A stretch of 64,000 nucleotides of DNA. Origin: an uncultured Butyricicoccus sp. (lineage in GTDB: Bacteria > Bacillota > Clostridia > Oscillospirales > Butyricicoccaceae). A program made the translations under genes and the position numbers. Positions within the stretch are counted from its first letter, which is position 1, and the number at the start of each line of letters is the position of its first letter. Positions 8,554 to 18,110 of this stretch are shown piece after piece. A model generated the notes under the pieces. It saw only the letters and a list, made by a program, of their open reading frames with translations. It had not been told where the DNA came from and did not search any database. The DNA lies in the NCBI GenBank assembly GCA_944376065.1, contig CALWBL010000004.1:62001-126000 (forward strand). The letters are read 5' to 3'.

Positions 8554-8790
8554 ATGACAAGAGCAATTAAGGTAAAGAACACAGAAGATATTCAAAAGAT
8601 TAACCAAATTGTAACTCGTTATGGTTTCGATATTTGGATTCATGGTAAGAGCGGTATGGTAGACGCTAAGAGCCTCTTGGGCATGTTCTTGCTTTCTCTC
8701 AATGAGCCACTTCAGCTTGTAGTAGAAGATGATGTAGATGCGTCTGCTCTGCTAAAGGACCTTGGCGAGTATCTTGAAATTGAGGACTAA
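8554..8790 (+). CDS. HPr/Crh-like protein lacking the phosphorylatable His
   Basis: A 78-aa HPr-fold protein. The C-terminal half matches HPr (GFDIWIHGKSGMVDAKSLLGMFLLSL, then a beta strand and final helix), including the AKSLLG site equivalent to regulatory Ser46. The N-terminal active-site loop (TGIHARPA in HPr, His15) is replaced by NTEDIQKINQIVTRY, so it cannot act as a PTS phosphocarrier through His15. Crh of Bacillus shows the same loss of His with retained Ser46, which suggests a regulatory role. ATG after AGGAGG; monocistronic with a strong terminator. Confidence 0.8.
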   Translation: MTRAIKVKNTEDIQKINQIVTRYGFDIWIHGKSGMVDAKSLLGMFLLSLNEPLQLVVEDDVDASALLKDLGEYLEIED

Positions 8791-8801
8791 TTAAAATTAA
8801 A

Positions 8802-8833
8802 AACAGCTCTCACTTTTGTGAGGGCTGTTTTTT
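8802..8833. terminator. Terminator after HPr-like gene
   Basis: A 12-bp stem (AACAGCTCTCAC with GTGAGGGCTGTT, one wobble) with a TTTT loop and T run on the plus strand. It can also serve the convergent exporter genes. Confidence 0.9.
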
Positions 8834-8857
8834 CATATCATATAGAATTTTGATTTA

Positions 8858-9301
8858 TCAACGAACGGAGTTTTGTCTTAAAATAAGATGCACAATGGAT
8901 GATACAACAACAATACCTATTGCTAACGCTCCCGCTATACCAATAGTTGAAATACATTGACGAACCGCGTTTACTGTATTTCCATTAATACAGTAAACCA
9001 TTGTTTGGTATATGCCTCCACCTGGAACCAACGGCAGCAATGAAATAGCTAAAAATACTGTAACTGGACTTCGCAAAATTCTTGCACAACATTCGGAATA
9101 TATAGTAACAATAACAGTTGCAATAAAGTATCTTGGTATTACACTTTCTGGAAATGGATATGCAGCTAATAAATAAACAAGCCAACTAAGAAGCCCGCCA
9201 AAACCTGCAAAAAAAATATGTTTGCCTTTCACCTGAAAAACAACTGCAAAGCATATACATGCAAAAAAGCTCATTAGACTTTGATATATAATGTTGTTCA
9301 T
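8858..9301 (-). CDS. ThrE-type amino-acid exporter, small subunit (YjjB-like)
   Basis: A 147-aa membrane protein with about four to five hydrophobic helices and the VPGGGIYQTMV segment typical of the C-terminal half of ThrE (threonine/serine exporter). It starts 1 bp after the stop of the companion gene, so the two are translationally coupled. In actinobacterial ThrE both halves are one polypeptide; here, as in the YjjP/YjjB pair, they are split. The substrate is inferred only from the family. Confidence 0.82.
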   Translation of the reverse strand: MNNIIYQSLMSFFACICFAVVFQVKGKHIFFAGFGGLLSWLVYLLAAYPFPESVIPRYFIATVIVTIYSECCARILRSPVTVFLAISLLPLVPGGGIYQTMVYCINGNTVNAVRQCISTIGIAGALAIGIVVVSSIVHLILRQNSVR

Positions 9302-9302
9302 T

Positions 9303-10064
9303 TTATCCTACAAGCAGTCCTGCAAAACTAAATGGCAACGCTGCTCCAACAGCTATACCAGCGGCAACTAAAAGTGCCTCTGTAAATTTTGTTATTCCCG
9401 CTACTATATCACCAGCTATTAAATCTCTAATCGCATTAGTAAGCACTAACCCTGGTACAAGTATCATAATTGAACCTATAACCATTGTATCATATTGCTG
9501 TATCACTCCAATTTTATAAAACAAAAGGGCAGTGGAGGCAATCCAGAACCCACCAACAATATTTATAAAAAGCGTATTTGTTCTTATTCGTGTCATCCAA
9601 GCTATTATCCACCATAAAATCATACAAGTTATTGCCGAACATAATGCCTCAATGCTTATACCACCAAAAAGAAATGTAAAAAATGCAGCTCCTCCACCAG
9701 TTGTTAAACAAAGCATGTAATCAGGATAACCTGCATGGCGGTCTATGAGGTGCAAACGTTCTGTGATAGATTGATAATCCATTTTTTCATTGCAAATATC
9801 ACGACATAGAGTATTAAGCTGGTCTAGCAAACCTAAGTTTGTACTTCTGTTGTATATCCTTGAAACCCTTGTTATGGGTGCTTCATCGTTTCTTGTAAAA
9901 GATGTAATTATTGTAGTTGGAACAGCATATACATTTATTTCTTTTGCGCCATATGAGCAGCATATACGAAAAATTGCTTCTTCCACTCGATATGTTTCGG
10001 CTCCACACTGCAAAAGTCTTTGACCTATATCCATTGAAACAGAAATAAGCTGTGCTGAAGTCAA
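9303..10064 (-). CDS. ThrE-type amino-acid exporter, large subunit (YjjP-like, DUF1212)
   Basis: A 253-aa protein with a soluble N-terminal domain (GAETYRVEEAIFRICCSYG, YAVPTTIITSF, TRVSRI), the DUF1212 signature, followed by about five membrane helices from residue 115. Family members export threonine, serine or other small carboxylates. The start is the unusual TTG at 10064, nine bases after GGAG; nearby ATG and GTG triplets run straight into stop codons. It forms a two-gene operon with the small subunit. Confidence 0.84.
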   Translation of the reverse strand: MTSAQLISVSMDIGQRLLQCGAETYRVEEAIFRICCSYGAKEINVYAVPTTIITSFTRNDEAPITRVSRIYNRSTNLGLLDQLNTLCRDICNEKMDYQSITERLHLIDRHAGYPDYMLCLTTGGGAAFFTFLFGGISIEALCSAITCMILWWIIAWMTRIRTNTLFINIVGGFWIASTALLFYKIGVIQQYDTMVIGSIMILVPGLVLTNAIRDLIAGDIVAGITKFTEALLVAAGIAVGAALPFSFAGLLVG

Positions 10065-10113
10065 GTCACATTACTCCATTCTAAACATAAAATATACAAA
10101 TATCTCGCTTTGA

Positions 10114-10143
10114 ATAATAACATATTTGTATTTTAAAAGTCAA
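10114..10143 (-). promoter_or_regulatory. Promoter of ThrE-like genes
   Basis: TTGACT, 18-bp spacer, TATTAT on the minus strand, about 50 bases before the TTG start. Confidence 0.65.
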
Positions 10144-10151
10144 TAATAACA

Positions 10152-10192
10152 TAAAAACACTCCCGCCCATTTTTTTAAAGCGAGAGTGTTTT
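10152..10192 (-). terminator. Terminator of the aromatic operon
   Basis: AAAACACTC-CGC stem arms (13 bp, one mismatch) around a TTTAAAAAAATG loop, followed by TTTTTA on the minus strand, immediately after the SLH protein stop. Confidence 0.88.
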
Positions 10193-10197
10193 ACGTA

Positions 10198-13167
10198 TTA
10201 TCTAAATTTGCAAATAACAGCAGCTATTTCTGCTCTTGTTATATTTGCTTTAGGTTTTACGGTGCCATCAGTATAGCCGCTTATAATATCTGCTGATGTG
10301 ACATAGTTTACAGAATCTTTTGCCCATGATGGTATATCTGACGCATCTGCAAACGATGTGTTCTTATAAACATATCCTCTTGCCAAACAACGAGATATAA
10401 CAGTCATTACTTCAGCACGTGTTATTTCTGCATTTGGATTGAAGTTAATTTTTCCATTAGATGCTGCTTGACCATTCATAATTCCAGCACCATAAACTGC
10501 AGAGACAGAACCTTTTGCCCATGATGGTATATTCTCGTCATCATCAAACGGAAGTTCGGTTGATGAAATTGTATCTAAATCAAGCAAATTTGACATAAGT
10601 ACAGCAAACTCACTGCGTTTTAGATTGCTATTAGGATTAAACTGCCATGTGCCGTTTGATGCTTGAGAACCATTCATTATTCCACGGTCCGAAAGCAGAT
10701 TTATATATCCTGCCGCCCATGATTTATATATGTCAGTAAATTTACTGCTTGTACGTGTACCGGCTGTAACTGTAAACACTTTTCTTGATAAATTACCTGC
10801 ATCATCTTGTGCTTCCAGTATAATCATATGTGTTCCAGCATCTAATGCACCAGTTACTATATTTACTGTTGCAGTAGATGTTTGGTAATTTACATTCGTA
10901 GGGACTCCATCAACATAGACCTTTACATTGTTACTGCGAATAGGGGAGGATCCATAGTTTTGAGTTATCTTAGCTGTTACAGATGCAAATTCACCCTCAG
11001 AAACAGAGATATCACTGCTTATAACAGAAATGGCTGGAGCATCAGTATTAGTTATCTCTGTTTCGCTCAATAAAACATGGTCTAAATAAAGTGTTCCATT
11101 CTCTGTGGCATTTATGATTTTGATGCCACTAAATATAGATGCACTGTCTGGTACTTGAACCTTTAACTGGCGATAACTTGATTGTACAGACCTATCAAAA
11201 GGTACAAGTATCTCTGTACCATTTACATCGTAAAATACGGCTTGTATATCTGCACTGCCATTATTAAGTTTTGCCCACAAAGTCAGAGCTTTTTCACTGC
11301 TTATTGATATAGGTGACACAGAGAGATTGAAACTACTTCCTTCATAATCTGCAGAAAGTGCATTATAACCTCTGGAAACATTATCAATCTCATCAGTTAT
11401 TGAAAGTTTAGTTGTCGCATCTGCTGATATAGGCTGATTTTGTTCGAAATCTGCAATTACTTGCAAGGTCTGTGGTTCACCCATTCCTACTGATACGGAA
11501 ATTGATTTTGATACCCCATAACGTGATGCATAAATTGTACCTGTTCCAGCGCGGGTTGGAGTAAATAAGCCATTTGATATTGTACCAAGATTATCGCTGA
11601 CACTCCATGTTATTTGGTCATTGCTTGAAAGAACCTTAATCGCATTTCTATATACTTCTGCATCAATTTGAACAGACTCCCCAACCTTTACAGAAATTGA
11701 CGAGACAGCCTTGCCATCTTTATAAAGCGACATAGATGTTGGCTCATCAGTCACATAAATTTGCATATTACCATAAGCTCCACTAGGTGTGGTCGCTTGA
11801 ATATTTACTTCACCAGCATTAACAGGAGCATGATATACACCATTTGACACACTTCCTGAACTAGCTGTATATGTTATTTCTTCGCTAGTAGTTGTATTTT
11901 TAAACGCACCATCTAGCATTGTTACACTAAATGGAACATTTCCTCCTGGCAATACATAATGTGATGCAGGCTCTAAATGTATGTTTTTAGGTATACCATC
12001 AGAAACGGCATTGTTTATAAGGAAAATATATGTTGAACATTTTCTTTCGCTGCCATCAGATGGACTTGTAATAGTGGTTGGTTTGTCATTATTAGGTTTT
12101 TTGATTGTCATTGCAGAGGAACCACCGCCATCAAGACATACTGCTGAAACACAACCAAGTTGCTGAAGCTCTGATGCAAGTTGTTTTGCTGTTAGTCCTT
12201 TACTATAGCCAGATTGTGCACCATCTACTTCGTAAAGAACAACTGTTCCATCTGCTTTGACACCAACAGCAGAACGTGCTGCAAGCGATGTAGCTGAGTC
12301 AATTCCTGATGTTGTAACAACGCCATCTGTTATAAGTTTTTTTCCACCAACAGCATAGACAACATCAGTCCACCTGGAATCATTTGTTTGAAAATCGATA
12401 GTTATTTTTTCACCGATTTGGAAGTCCACCCATGGCATTGTTGTACAATCATCTCGCCTTGTCAGTATCATCTGATTTTCAGCGATAGGGAAGGAGTAAT
12501 TGCCAGAAACTTTATTTACAACGGTAAGCGTTATAGGTTGACCGATTTTTAGTGTAGATGGGTCATCATATTCCATTATAATACTTTGACCTGCTGACCC
12601 AAAATGTGTTTCATCAGAGTAATAGCGGTCTAATAAATATAAACCACGTGTTGTTCTGGTTTTGTTATAATCAAAAACAGATATTTTACCGCTTGCACCA
12701 GATACAACAATATTGCTTATAGGGTCACCGATGACGGCTGAACCATCTGCCATAAAGCCTATTGCAGATTCCCAATCGGTTGCTGCAATAAGTCTGCCAT
12801 TATCCACAAAAAGTCCAGTAGGTACACCATCAGAAAATGAGAAGAAATCCGCATTTATTCCGCCTATCACGTCATATCCCTGTGTCTCAAGCGATGATGA
12901 TATTTGTGAGATAGATTTTCTATTACCATAAAATTGGTCACCAGAACGAACACCAATAGGTTGAACTGATGAATTAGGAGTGTATGTTATAATAGATGCT
13001 TTCTGCACTCCGCTTTCATTATATCCTTCTTGCCTTGAATATGTGGTTCCAACACCAATAGGATATGAATATGTAAACCAACCAATAAGAGCAGAAGCTG
13101 ATTGACTCAATAACATTGTAAATGTTATGCCAGCACAGATAACGCGTTTTGCCTTTGAAAAGTTCAT
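10198..13167 (-). CDS. Secreted NAGPA-type phosphodiester glycosidase with SLH anchor
   Basis: A 989-aa exported surface protein. A signal peptide (about residues 1-27, ending SQSASA) is followed by a phosphodiester glycosidase (NAGPA/DUF2233) domain at ~60-385 with GGINADFFSF and the hallmark CLDGGGSSAM. Then come Ig-like bacterial repeats (~400-560, two Big_2-like units), a carbohydrate-binding-like beta domain (~580-720), an Ig-like stretch, and three SLH repeats in the last ~180 residues (FTDI..WA, LNRSEF-type motifs). SLH repeats usually bind pyruvylated wall polymers. The ATG at 13167 is correctly spaced from AAAGGA; the frame itself opens at 13191. It is the last gene of the aromatic operon, 20 bp after aroE/K. 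The substrate is unknown. Confidence 0.85.
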   Translation of the reverse strand: MNFSKAKRVICAGITFTMLLSQSASALIGWFTYSYPIGVGTTYSRQEGYNESGVQKASIITYTPNSSVQPIGVRSGDQFYGNRKSISQISSSLETQGYDVIGGINADFFSFSDGVPTGLFVDNGRLIAATDWESAIGFMADGSAVIGDPISNIVVSGASGKISVFDYNKTRTTRGLYLLDRYYSDETHFGSAGQSIIMEYDDPSTLKIGQPITLTVVNKVSGNYSFPIAENQMILTRRDDCTTMPWVDFQIGEKITIDFQTNDSRWTDVVYAVGGKKLITDGVVTTSGIDSATSLAARSAVGVKADGTVVLYEVDGAQSGYSKGLTAKQLASELQQLGCVSAVCLDGGGSSAMTIKKPNNDKPTTITSPSDGSERKCSTYIFLINNAVSDGIPKNIHLEPASHYVLPGGNVPFSVTMLDGAFKNTTTSEEITYTASSGSVSNGVYHAPVNAGEVNIQATTPSGAYGNMQIYVTDEPTSMSLYKDGKAVSSISVKVGESVQIDAEVYRNAIKVLSSNDQITWSVSDNLGTISNGLFTPTRAGTGTIYASRYGVSKSISVSVGMGEPQTLQVIADFEQNQPISADATTKLSITDEIDNVSRGYNALSADYEGSSFNLSVSPISISSEKALTLWAKLNNGSADIQAVFYDVNGTEILVPFDRSVQSSYRQLKVQVPDSASIFSGIKIINATENGTLYLDHVLLSETEITNTDAPAISVISSDISVSEGEFASVTAKITQNYGSSPIRSNNVKVYVDGVPTNVNYQTSTATVNIVTGALDAGTHMIILEAQDDAGNLSRKVFTVTAGTRTSSKFTDIYKSWAAGYINLLSDRGIMNGSQASNGTWQFNPNSNLKRSEFAVLMSNLLDLDTISSTELPFDDDENIPSWAKGSVSAVYGAGIMNGQAASNGKINFNPNAEITRAEVMTVISRCLARGYVYKNTSFADASDIPSWAKDSVNYVTSADIISGYTDGTVKPKANITRAEIAAVICKFR

Positions 13168-13187
13168 AATTATCCTTTCTTTGTGAT

Positions 13188-14573
13188 TCAAATACTTTCT
13201 AGTAACCTATCCAACAGTTCACTTAACCGTGGACTACACACCGAACAATCTGGCACACTCCGATATGTATGTTTTCTGCCATTGTACAGCTTTCGTATTT
13301 CTATAATACGATCTTTGCTTTTATCTATCAAGGGGCGAGTTGAAGAACCTTCAAGATTTTTTAATATTCTATAAAACGGAGTATTTAAATGTATTAGATA
13401 TCCGTTATTTTTAATAATTTGAACATTCTCTGGTTTAAGCACAGCACCGCCACCAAGTGATATGACTACTCCCTTCATTTGGCAAATTTCACGCAAATAT
13501 TTTGTTTCAAGTTCACGAAATGTTTGTTCTCCATCTGATGCAAAAATATCAGATATACTCCGACCTTCTTTCTTTTCAATATATGCATCAGTATCAATAT
13601 GTTTTAGTCCCATAAAGCGAGCAAGTTTTTTACCAATCGTAGTTTTACCACTGCCCATAAATCCACAAATCACAAGGTTATCTTTATTGTATTTTTCTTT
13701 TAAACGTTTAGCTGCCATTTGTGCTAAAACTCTTCTAGCTATGCTATCAAAAACACTTGACTCAAACTGTGTATTGTTCCATATAGTTTGTGCCGCTGCT
13801 GCTTGCATAACTAACATGTATATACCATTTCTAGTCTGAACATCATGTTTTGCAAGTTTCATTGTAGATGTTTTTGGAGGGTTATATATAACATCAAATA
13901 CATATTTTGTTTTTCTTGGCAGAAAATAAAGCGGTTTTTTCTCCTCTTTAGGATACATTCCAAGTGGAGTACCGTTTATAACTACTTCAACATCTTTTGG
14001 TATTTGCTTTCTTGTGCATACAGTTATTTTGGCACTTGGTATAGATGCTTTGAGCTCGTTTTTTAATTTATATGCTTTATTTAATGACCTACCAGTTATA
14101 TATAAATTAGCTTTTGATTTTGCACAATGGTATGCCATAACAGTAGATGCACCGCCATAACCTATAACTAAAGTCTTTTTATTTTTAAGCTCTATACCAT
14201 CTTTTTCAAGTGTAGATGCAAAACCAAAAATATCTGTATTATAGCCTATTGCTTCACCATTTTTAAACTGTACTGTATTTACAGAGTGTAAATCCATAGC
14301 ACTTGGGTCTATTGCATCTAATAAGTCTATGACCGCTTTTTTATGCGGTATTGTTAGATTTATGCCTTGCAGTTTTTCTTTTGCAAGATTTATTGCAGCT
14401 TCCAGTTCTTCTGGTTTTACAGCTATAGCTAAATAATCAGCATCCACGTTTGCAGCATTAAAAAGCTGAGCATGTAGCTCTGGGCTCATTGTGTGATCTA
14501 ATGGCCAACCAAAAAGAGCATAAGTTGGGCGAAGAGGCTTAAACTTTTTAAAATCCTTAAGTGTTAAAACCAT
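13188..14573 (-). CDS. Fused shikimate dehydrogenase - shikimate kinase
   Basis: A 461-aa bifunctional enzyme catalysing two consecutive shikimate steps. Residues 1-~275 are AroE: LFGWPLDHTMSPELHA substrate site, LTIPHK with catalytic Lys, YNTDIFG, Rossmann loop VIGYGGAST. Residues ~290-461 are AroK: Walker A GFMGSGKTT, DTDAYIE, RELETKYL and LGGGAV. The ATG triplets at 14576 and 14573 overlap the aroA stop (ATGATG); the second is better spaced from GGAGG. The fusion order AroE-AroK is less common than separate genes. Confidence 0.93.
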   Translation of the reverse strand: MVLTLKDFKKFKPLRPTYALFGWPLDHTMSPELHAQLFNAANVDADYLAIAVKPEELEAAINLAKEKLQGINLTIPHKKAVIDLLDAIDPSAMDLHSVNTVQFKNGEAIGYNTDIFGFASTLEKDGIELKNKKTLVIGYGGASTVMAYHCAKSKANLYITGRSLNKAYKLKNELKASIPSAKITVCTRKQIPKDVEVVINGTPLGMYPKEEKKPLYFLPRKTKYVFDVIYNPPKTSTMKLAKHDVQTRNGIYMLVMQAAAAQTIWNNTQFESSVFDSIARRVLAQMAAKRLKEKYNKDNLVICGFMGSGKTTIGKKLARFMGLKHIDTDAYIEKKEGRSISDIFASDGEQTFRELETKYLREICQMKGVVISLGGGAVLKPENVQIIKNNGYLIHLNTPFYRILKNLEGSSTRPLIDKSKDRIIEIRKLYNGRKHTYRSVPDCSVCSPRLSELLDRLLESI

Positions 14574-15853
14574 CATACGCCTCCGAGTTTTTGAAGTGTA
14601 TCAAAGAAATCGGGGTATGATATAGAAACAACATCTTGGTTTAGAATCTCGCTTTCTCCATTACAGCCTAAAGCACAAACTGCCATACTCATAGCAATTC
14701 TGTGGTCGTTATATGTTTCAAAAATTGCACCATTCAAAGTTTTTCCGCCATTTATAATCATACCATCATCAGTTTCCTTAACATCAGCACCAGCTCTATT
14801 AAGCTCTGTGACCATTGCAGCAATTCTATTCGATTCCTTAACCTTTAGCTCATGAGCATCTTTTATAATAGTTTGACCTTCAGCAAATGCAGCAGCAACC
14901 GCAAGCACAGGCAGTTCGTCAATAAGACGTGGAATGACTTTTCCGCCTATTATAGTGCCTTTAAGTTTTGATGTACGTACTGTTAAGTCACATGTAGGTT
15001 CAACATCATTTTTAAAATTGCTTTCTGTTATGTCTGCTCCCATGGCTTTCAGCACATCAATAACACCTGTACGAGTTGGGTTTACGCCTACATTTTTTAT
15101 TGTTATTTCGGAATTTGGAATAATAGCACCTGCAACAAGGAAAAAGGCAGCAGAGGAAATGTCAGCAGGCACATTAACATTTTTAGCAGTCAAGTCTTTA
15201 GGCGGATTAAGCACAATTGTTCTTCCTTGGCTTTTAATATCCACCCCTAAAGCTCTTAACATACGTTCTGTATGGTCACGAGAGGGAGCAGGCTCTATAA
15301 TCGTTGTTTGACCTTGTGCATAAAGACCAGCAAGCAAAACTGCACTTTTAATCTGTGCAGATGCTACTGGAAGTTCATAATTTATACCATGAAGTTTGTT
15401 GTCAGCACCATGCAAAGTAAGAGGGCAGAAGTTACCATCTACACCATTTATTTTAGCACCCATCTTGCTAAGAGGTGTAATTACTCTATTCATTGGACGT
15501 TTTTGGATTGATGCATCACCAGTCATGGTTACATCAAAATCTTGACCTGCTAAAATGCCACAAAGCAGACGAGTAGTTGTTCCAGAATTGCCTGTATAAA
15601 GCTGTTCTTGTGGACGCTTTAAACCATGTAGTCCTACACCATGAATAACAACTTCATTATCTGAAACGTCTATCTGTACACCCATTTTGCGAAAACAATC
15701 TATTGTAGAAAGGCAATCCTCGCCCATAAGAAAGCCTGTTATATGTGTTGTTCCTTTAGCGATTGCTCCAAGCATAACTGCACGATGAGAAATTGATTTA
15801 TCTCCTGGTACAGTAATTGTTCCATTTAATCCATTTATCTGTTTAATTTTCAT
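14573..15853 (-). CDS. aroA: 3-phosphoshikimate 1-carboxyvinyltransferase (EPSP synthase)
   Basis: Transfers the enolpyruvyl group of PEP to shikimate-3-phosphate. It is 426 aa with GDKSISHRAVMLGAIAKG at the N-terminus, LYTGNSGTTTRLL around residue 85-97, RPM, and KESNRI plus NDHRIAMSMA near the C-terminus, all expected active-site segments. The stop overlaps the aroE/K start and the gene follows pheA by 13 bp. Confidence 0.96.
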   Translation of the reverse strand: MKIKQINGLNGTITVPGDKSISHRAVMLGAIAKGTTHITGFLMGEDCLSTIDCFRKMGVQIDVSDNEVVIHGVGLHGLKRPQEQLYTGNSGTTTRLLCGILAGQDFDVTMTGDASIQKRPMNRVITPLSKMGAKINGVDGNFCPLTLHGADNKLHGINYELPVASAQIKSAVLLAGLYAQGQTTIIEPAPSRDHTERMLRALGVDIKSQGRTIVLNPPKDLTAKNVNVPADISSAAFFLVAGAIIPNSEITIKNVGVNPTRTGVIDVLKAMGADITESNFKNDVEPTCDLTVRTSKLKGTIIGGKVIPRLIDELPVLAVAAAFAEGQTIIKDAHELKVKESNRIAAMVTELNRAGADVKETDDGMIINGGKTLNGAIFETYNDHRIAMSMAVCALGCNGESEILNQDVVSISYPDFFDTLQKLGGV

Positions 15854-15866
15854 AATAACCTCATTA

Positions 15867-17000
15867 TTATTCTTTAGTTTGTGTTATTTGATAACTGCCA
15901 AGTAATTTGAACGATGAAAGTTCTTCAGTTATTTGATAAATTAGAGCTCTTGTTTCTTTATTTGCAATACTGCCTTCAAAATCAGCATAGAAACGATAAT
16001 CCCAAGGCGTTTGTTCGAGTGGTCTTGAATGAATTTCTGTCAAATTTATATTATGGTCTGAGAACATAGAAAGTGCTGCTGATAATGTACCTTCGTGATG
16101 TGGCAATGTAAATGAAATACTAACACGGTCATCATTTTCACTTGCAGATAGCGTTCTGCTAATTGCAACAAATCGCGTTTGATTTGTTTTATCATCATTT
16201 ATACATGCTGCTAGTATATTAAGTCCATATAACCTTGCTGCGTCTTCTGAGCATACAGCAGCTTTTGATGTATCATTCCACTGACATATTTGCTTTGCTG
16301 CAACTGCTGTATTGCTTGTATCACATAACTCAAACCCTTTTTCTGACAGATAAATTTTGCACTGCTCAAGAGCGGGTGTAATAGAATAAACCTGTTTAAC
16401 GCTATCTATTGTGGCACCCTTGCAACCTGCCAAGCAATGACGAATATCATTTATATGTGACCTTAGAATATGTAAATCATATTTTACAAGCAAATCATAT
16501 ACTTCATTTATAGTGCCAATAGATGAGTTTTCAATGGGAACCACTCCAACATCTGCCTTTCCATCGGATACTGCCATGAATACATCTTCAAATTTATCAA
16601 CATGAAACATAACCTTAGTATTTGGAAACATTGCTTTTGCTGCTTGTGATTGATAAGATGCAGGTAAACCTTGATACACAACAGTTTGTGGTGAGTTATC
16701 TGGTTTGGAGTAATTAAAATCTAATTTATCAGAGTATTTTTTTAACATGTACTTATATTGGTGCATTTTGCTGATACGGATGAACGTTTTTAGCATTGCA
16801 ATATATTCATGCTTGTTGTCTTCTGATATATTATTACTCATCATTTTTATGAGTTCGGACTCACAATCTTGGTTGAAAGTATTAGTTTCAAGTTTATACT
16901 CCGCTAGTTGTTCATCAAGGTTCATTCGTTGGATAAACAGTTTGCAAATTTGTTCATCTATAGTATTGATGTGTTTTCTAATTTCATTTATTGTTTGCAT
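15867..17000 (-). CDS. pheA: Bifunctional chorismate mutase - prephenate dehydratase (P-protein)
   Basis: Converts chorismate to prephenate and then phenylpyruvate, committing to phenylalanine. Residues ~1-90 are an AroQ chorismate mutase (INEIRKHINTIDEQI). Residues ~105-280 are prephenate dehydratase with VPIENSSIGTINEVYD and the catalytic NQTRF-type motif (KTNQTRFVAIS). Residues ~290-370 form an ACT domain with IHSRPLEQ (equivalent to the Phe-binding ESRP), so feedback by Phe is likely. The ATG at 17000 is better spaced from AAGGA than the one at 17006. It overlaps the end of aroC. Confidence 0.94.
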   Translation of the reverse strand: MQTINEIRKHINTIDEQICKLFIQRMNLDEQLAEYKLETNTFNQDCESELIKMMSNNISEDNKHEYIAMLKTFIRISKMHQYKYMLKKYSDKLDFNYSKPDNSPQTVVYQGLPASYQSQAAKAMFPNTKVMFHVDKFEDVFMAVSDGKADVGVVPIENSSIGTINEVYDLLVKYDLHILRSHINDIRHCLAGCKGATIDSVKQVYSITPALEQCKIYLSEKGFELCDTSNTAVAAKQICQWNDTSKAAVCSEDAARLYGLNILAACINDDKTNQTRFVAISRTLSASENDDRVSISFTLPHHEGTLSAALSMFSDHNINLTEIHSRPLEQTPWDYRFYADFEGSIANKETRALIYQITEELSSFKLLGSYQITQTKE

Positions 17001-18087
17001 ATCCATATCCTTCTAAATAAATATCTGCAAGAGCAATGGCTGCTGCAGCTTCTATAACTGGTGCCGCACGAGTTACAATGCATGGGTCATGTCTGCCTTT
17101 TATAACTAAATCTTCAACTTCACCAGTGGATAAATTAAGTGTATGCTGTTTTTTAGATATAGATGGTGTAGGTTTAATAACTGTGCGGAATATAAGTGGC
17201 ATTCCACTTGTAATACCGCCTAATACACCACCATTATTATTTGTTTCCGTTATTACCTTTTCATCATCTGATAGGGTGAAAGTATCATTTGCATAAGACC
17301 CCCTAAATTCAGCAAACCCAAAACCAATACCAAATTCAATACCTTTAACTGCTGGAACGGAAAAAAGTATAGAAGATAGACGGCTTTCAATGGTATCGAA
17401 CATAGGACTACCTAAGCCTGCTGGCACACCTACAGCAGCACATTCAATAACGCCGCCTGCCGAATCTTGGTTAAGCCTAGCATCTTCAATAGCTGAAATC
17501 ATAGCTTTTTGGGCTAATGGATTTATAATAGGATATTGTTGAGTTCTTAACGTTTCAAGTTGTTCAGAATTTACTTGGACATCATCAAAGGGTGTATCTT
17601 GAATCTGAGCAATGGACTGTATGTGTGAACCCACTGTAATGCCTTTGCTCTTTAAATACAACTTACACATAGCACCTGCAAAAACAAGGGGAGCTGTAAG
17701 TCTACCAGAAAAATGTCCGCCACCTCTTGGGTCATTATATCCTTCATAACGAACCAAACCAGTATAATCTGCATGTCCTGGGCGTGGTTGAGTTGAAAAA
17801 TCTTTATAATCGCCTGAGCGGGTATCAGTATTTTCAATCATGGCACAAATAGGTGTACCTGTTGTATAGCCTTGATATATACCAGAAAGAATTTTAGGTG
17901 CATCTTTTTCTTTTCTGGCTGTAGACTGTTTATTTCGACCAGGAGCACGTCGCTCCATTTCACTCATCACGAATGCTTCATTAAAAGCAATGCCCGATGG
18001 AAAACCATCGAGCACCACACCAATGCCGCCTCCGTGAGATTCGCCAAATATGGAAACTTTAATTGTATTTCCCCATACAGAACCCAT
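16984..18087 (-). CDS. aroC: Chorismate synthase
   Basis: FMN-dependent 1,4-elimination of phosphate from EPSP to give chorismate, the branch-point intermediate. It is 367 aa; GESHGGGIGVVLDGFPSG near residue 15, RPGHADYTG with RGGGHFSGR near residues 100-130, and GRHDPCIVTRAAPV near the C-terminus are standard signatures. Start ATG after AAGGAGG. Its end overlaps the pheA start by 17 bp, consistent with translational coupling. Confidence 0.96.
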   Translation of the reverse strand: MGSVWGNTIKVSIFGESHGGGIGVVLDGFPSGIAFNEAFVMSEMERRAPGRNKQSTARKEKDAPKILSGIYQGYTTGTPICAMIENTDTRSGDYKDFSTQPRPGHADYTGLVRYEGYNDPRGGGHFSGRLTAPLVFAGAMCKLYLKSKGITVGSHIQSIAQIQDTPFDDVQVNSEQLETLRTQQYPIINPLAQKAMISAIEDARLNQDSAGGVIECAAVGVPAGLGSPMFDTIESRLSSILFSVPAVKGIEFGIGFGFAEFRGSYANDTFTLSDDEKVITETNNNGGVLGGITSGMPLIFRTVIKPTPSISKKQHTLNLSTGEVEDLVIKGRHDPCIVTRAAPVIEAAAAIALADIYLEGYGYANNK

Positions 18088-18110
18088 GGTAGGTTGCCTC
18101 CTTAAATAAT

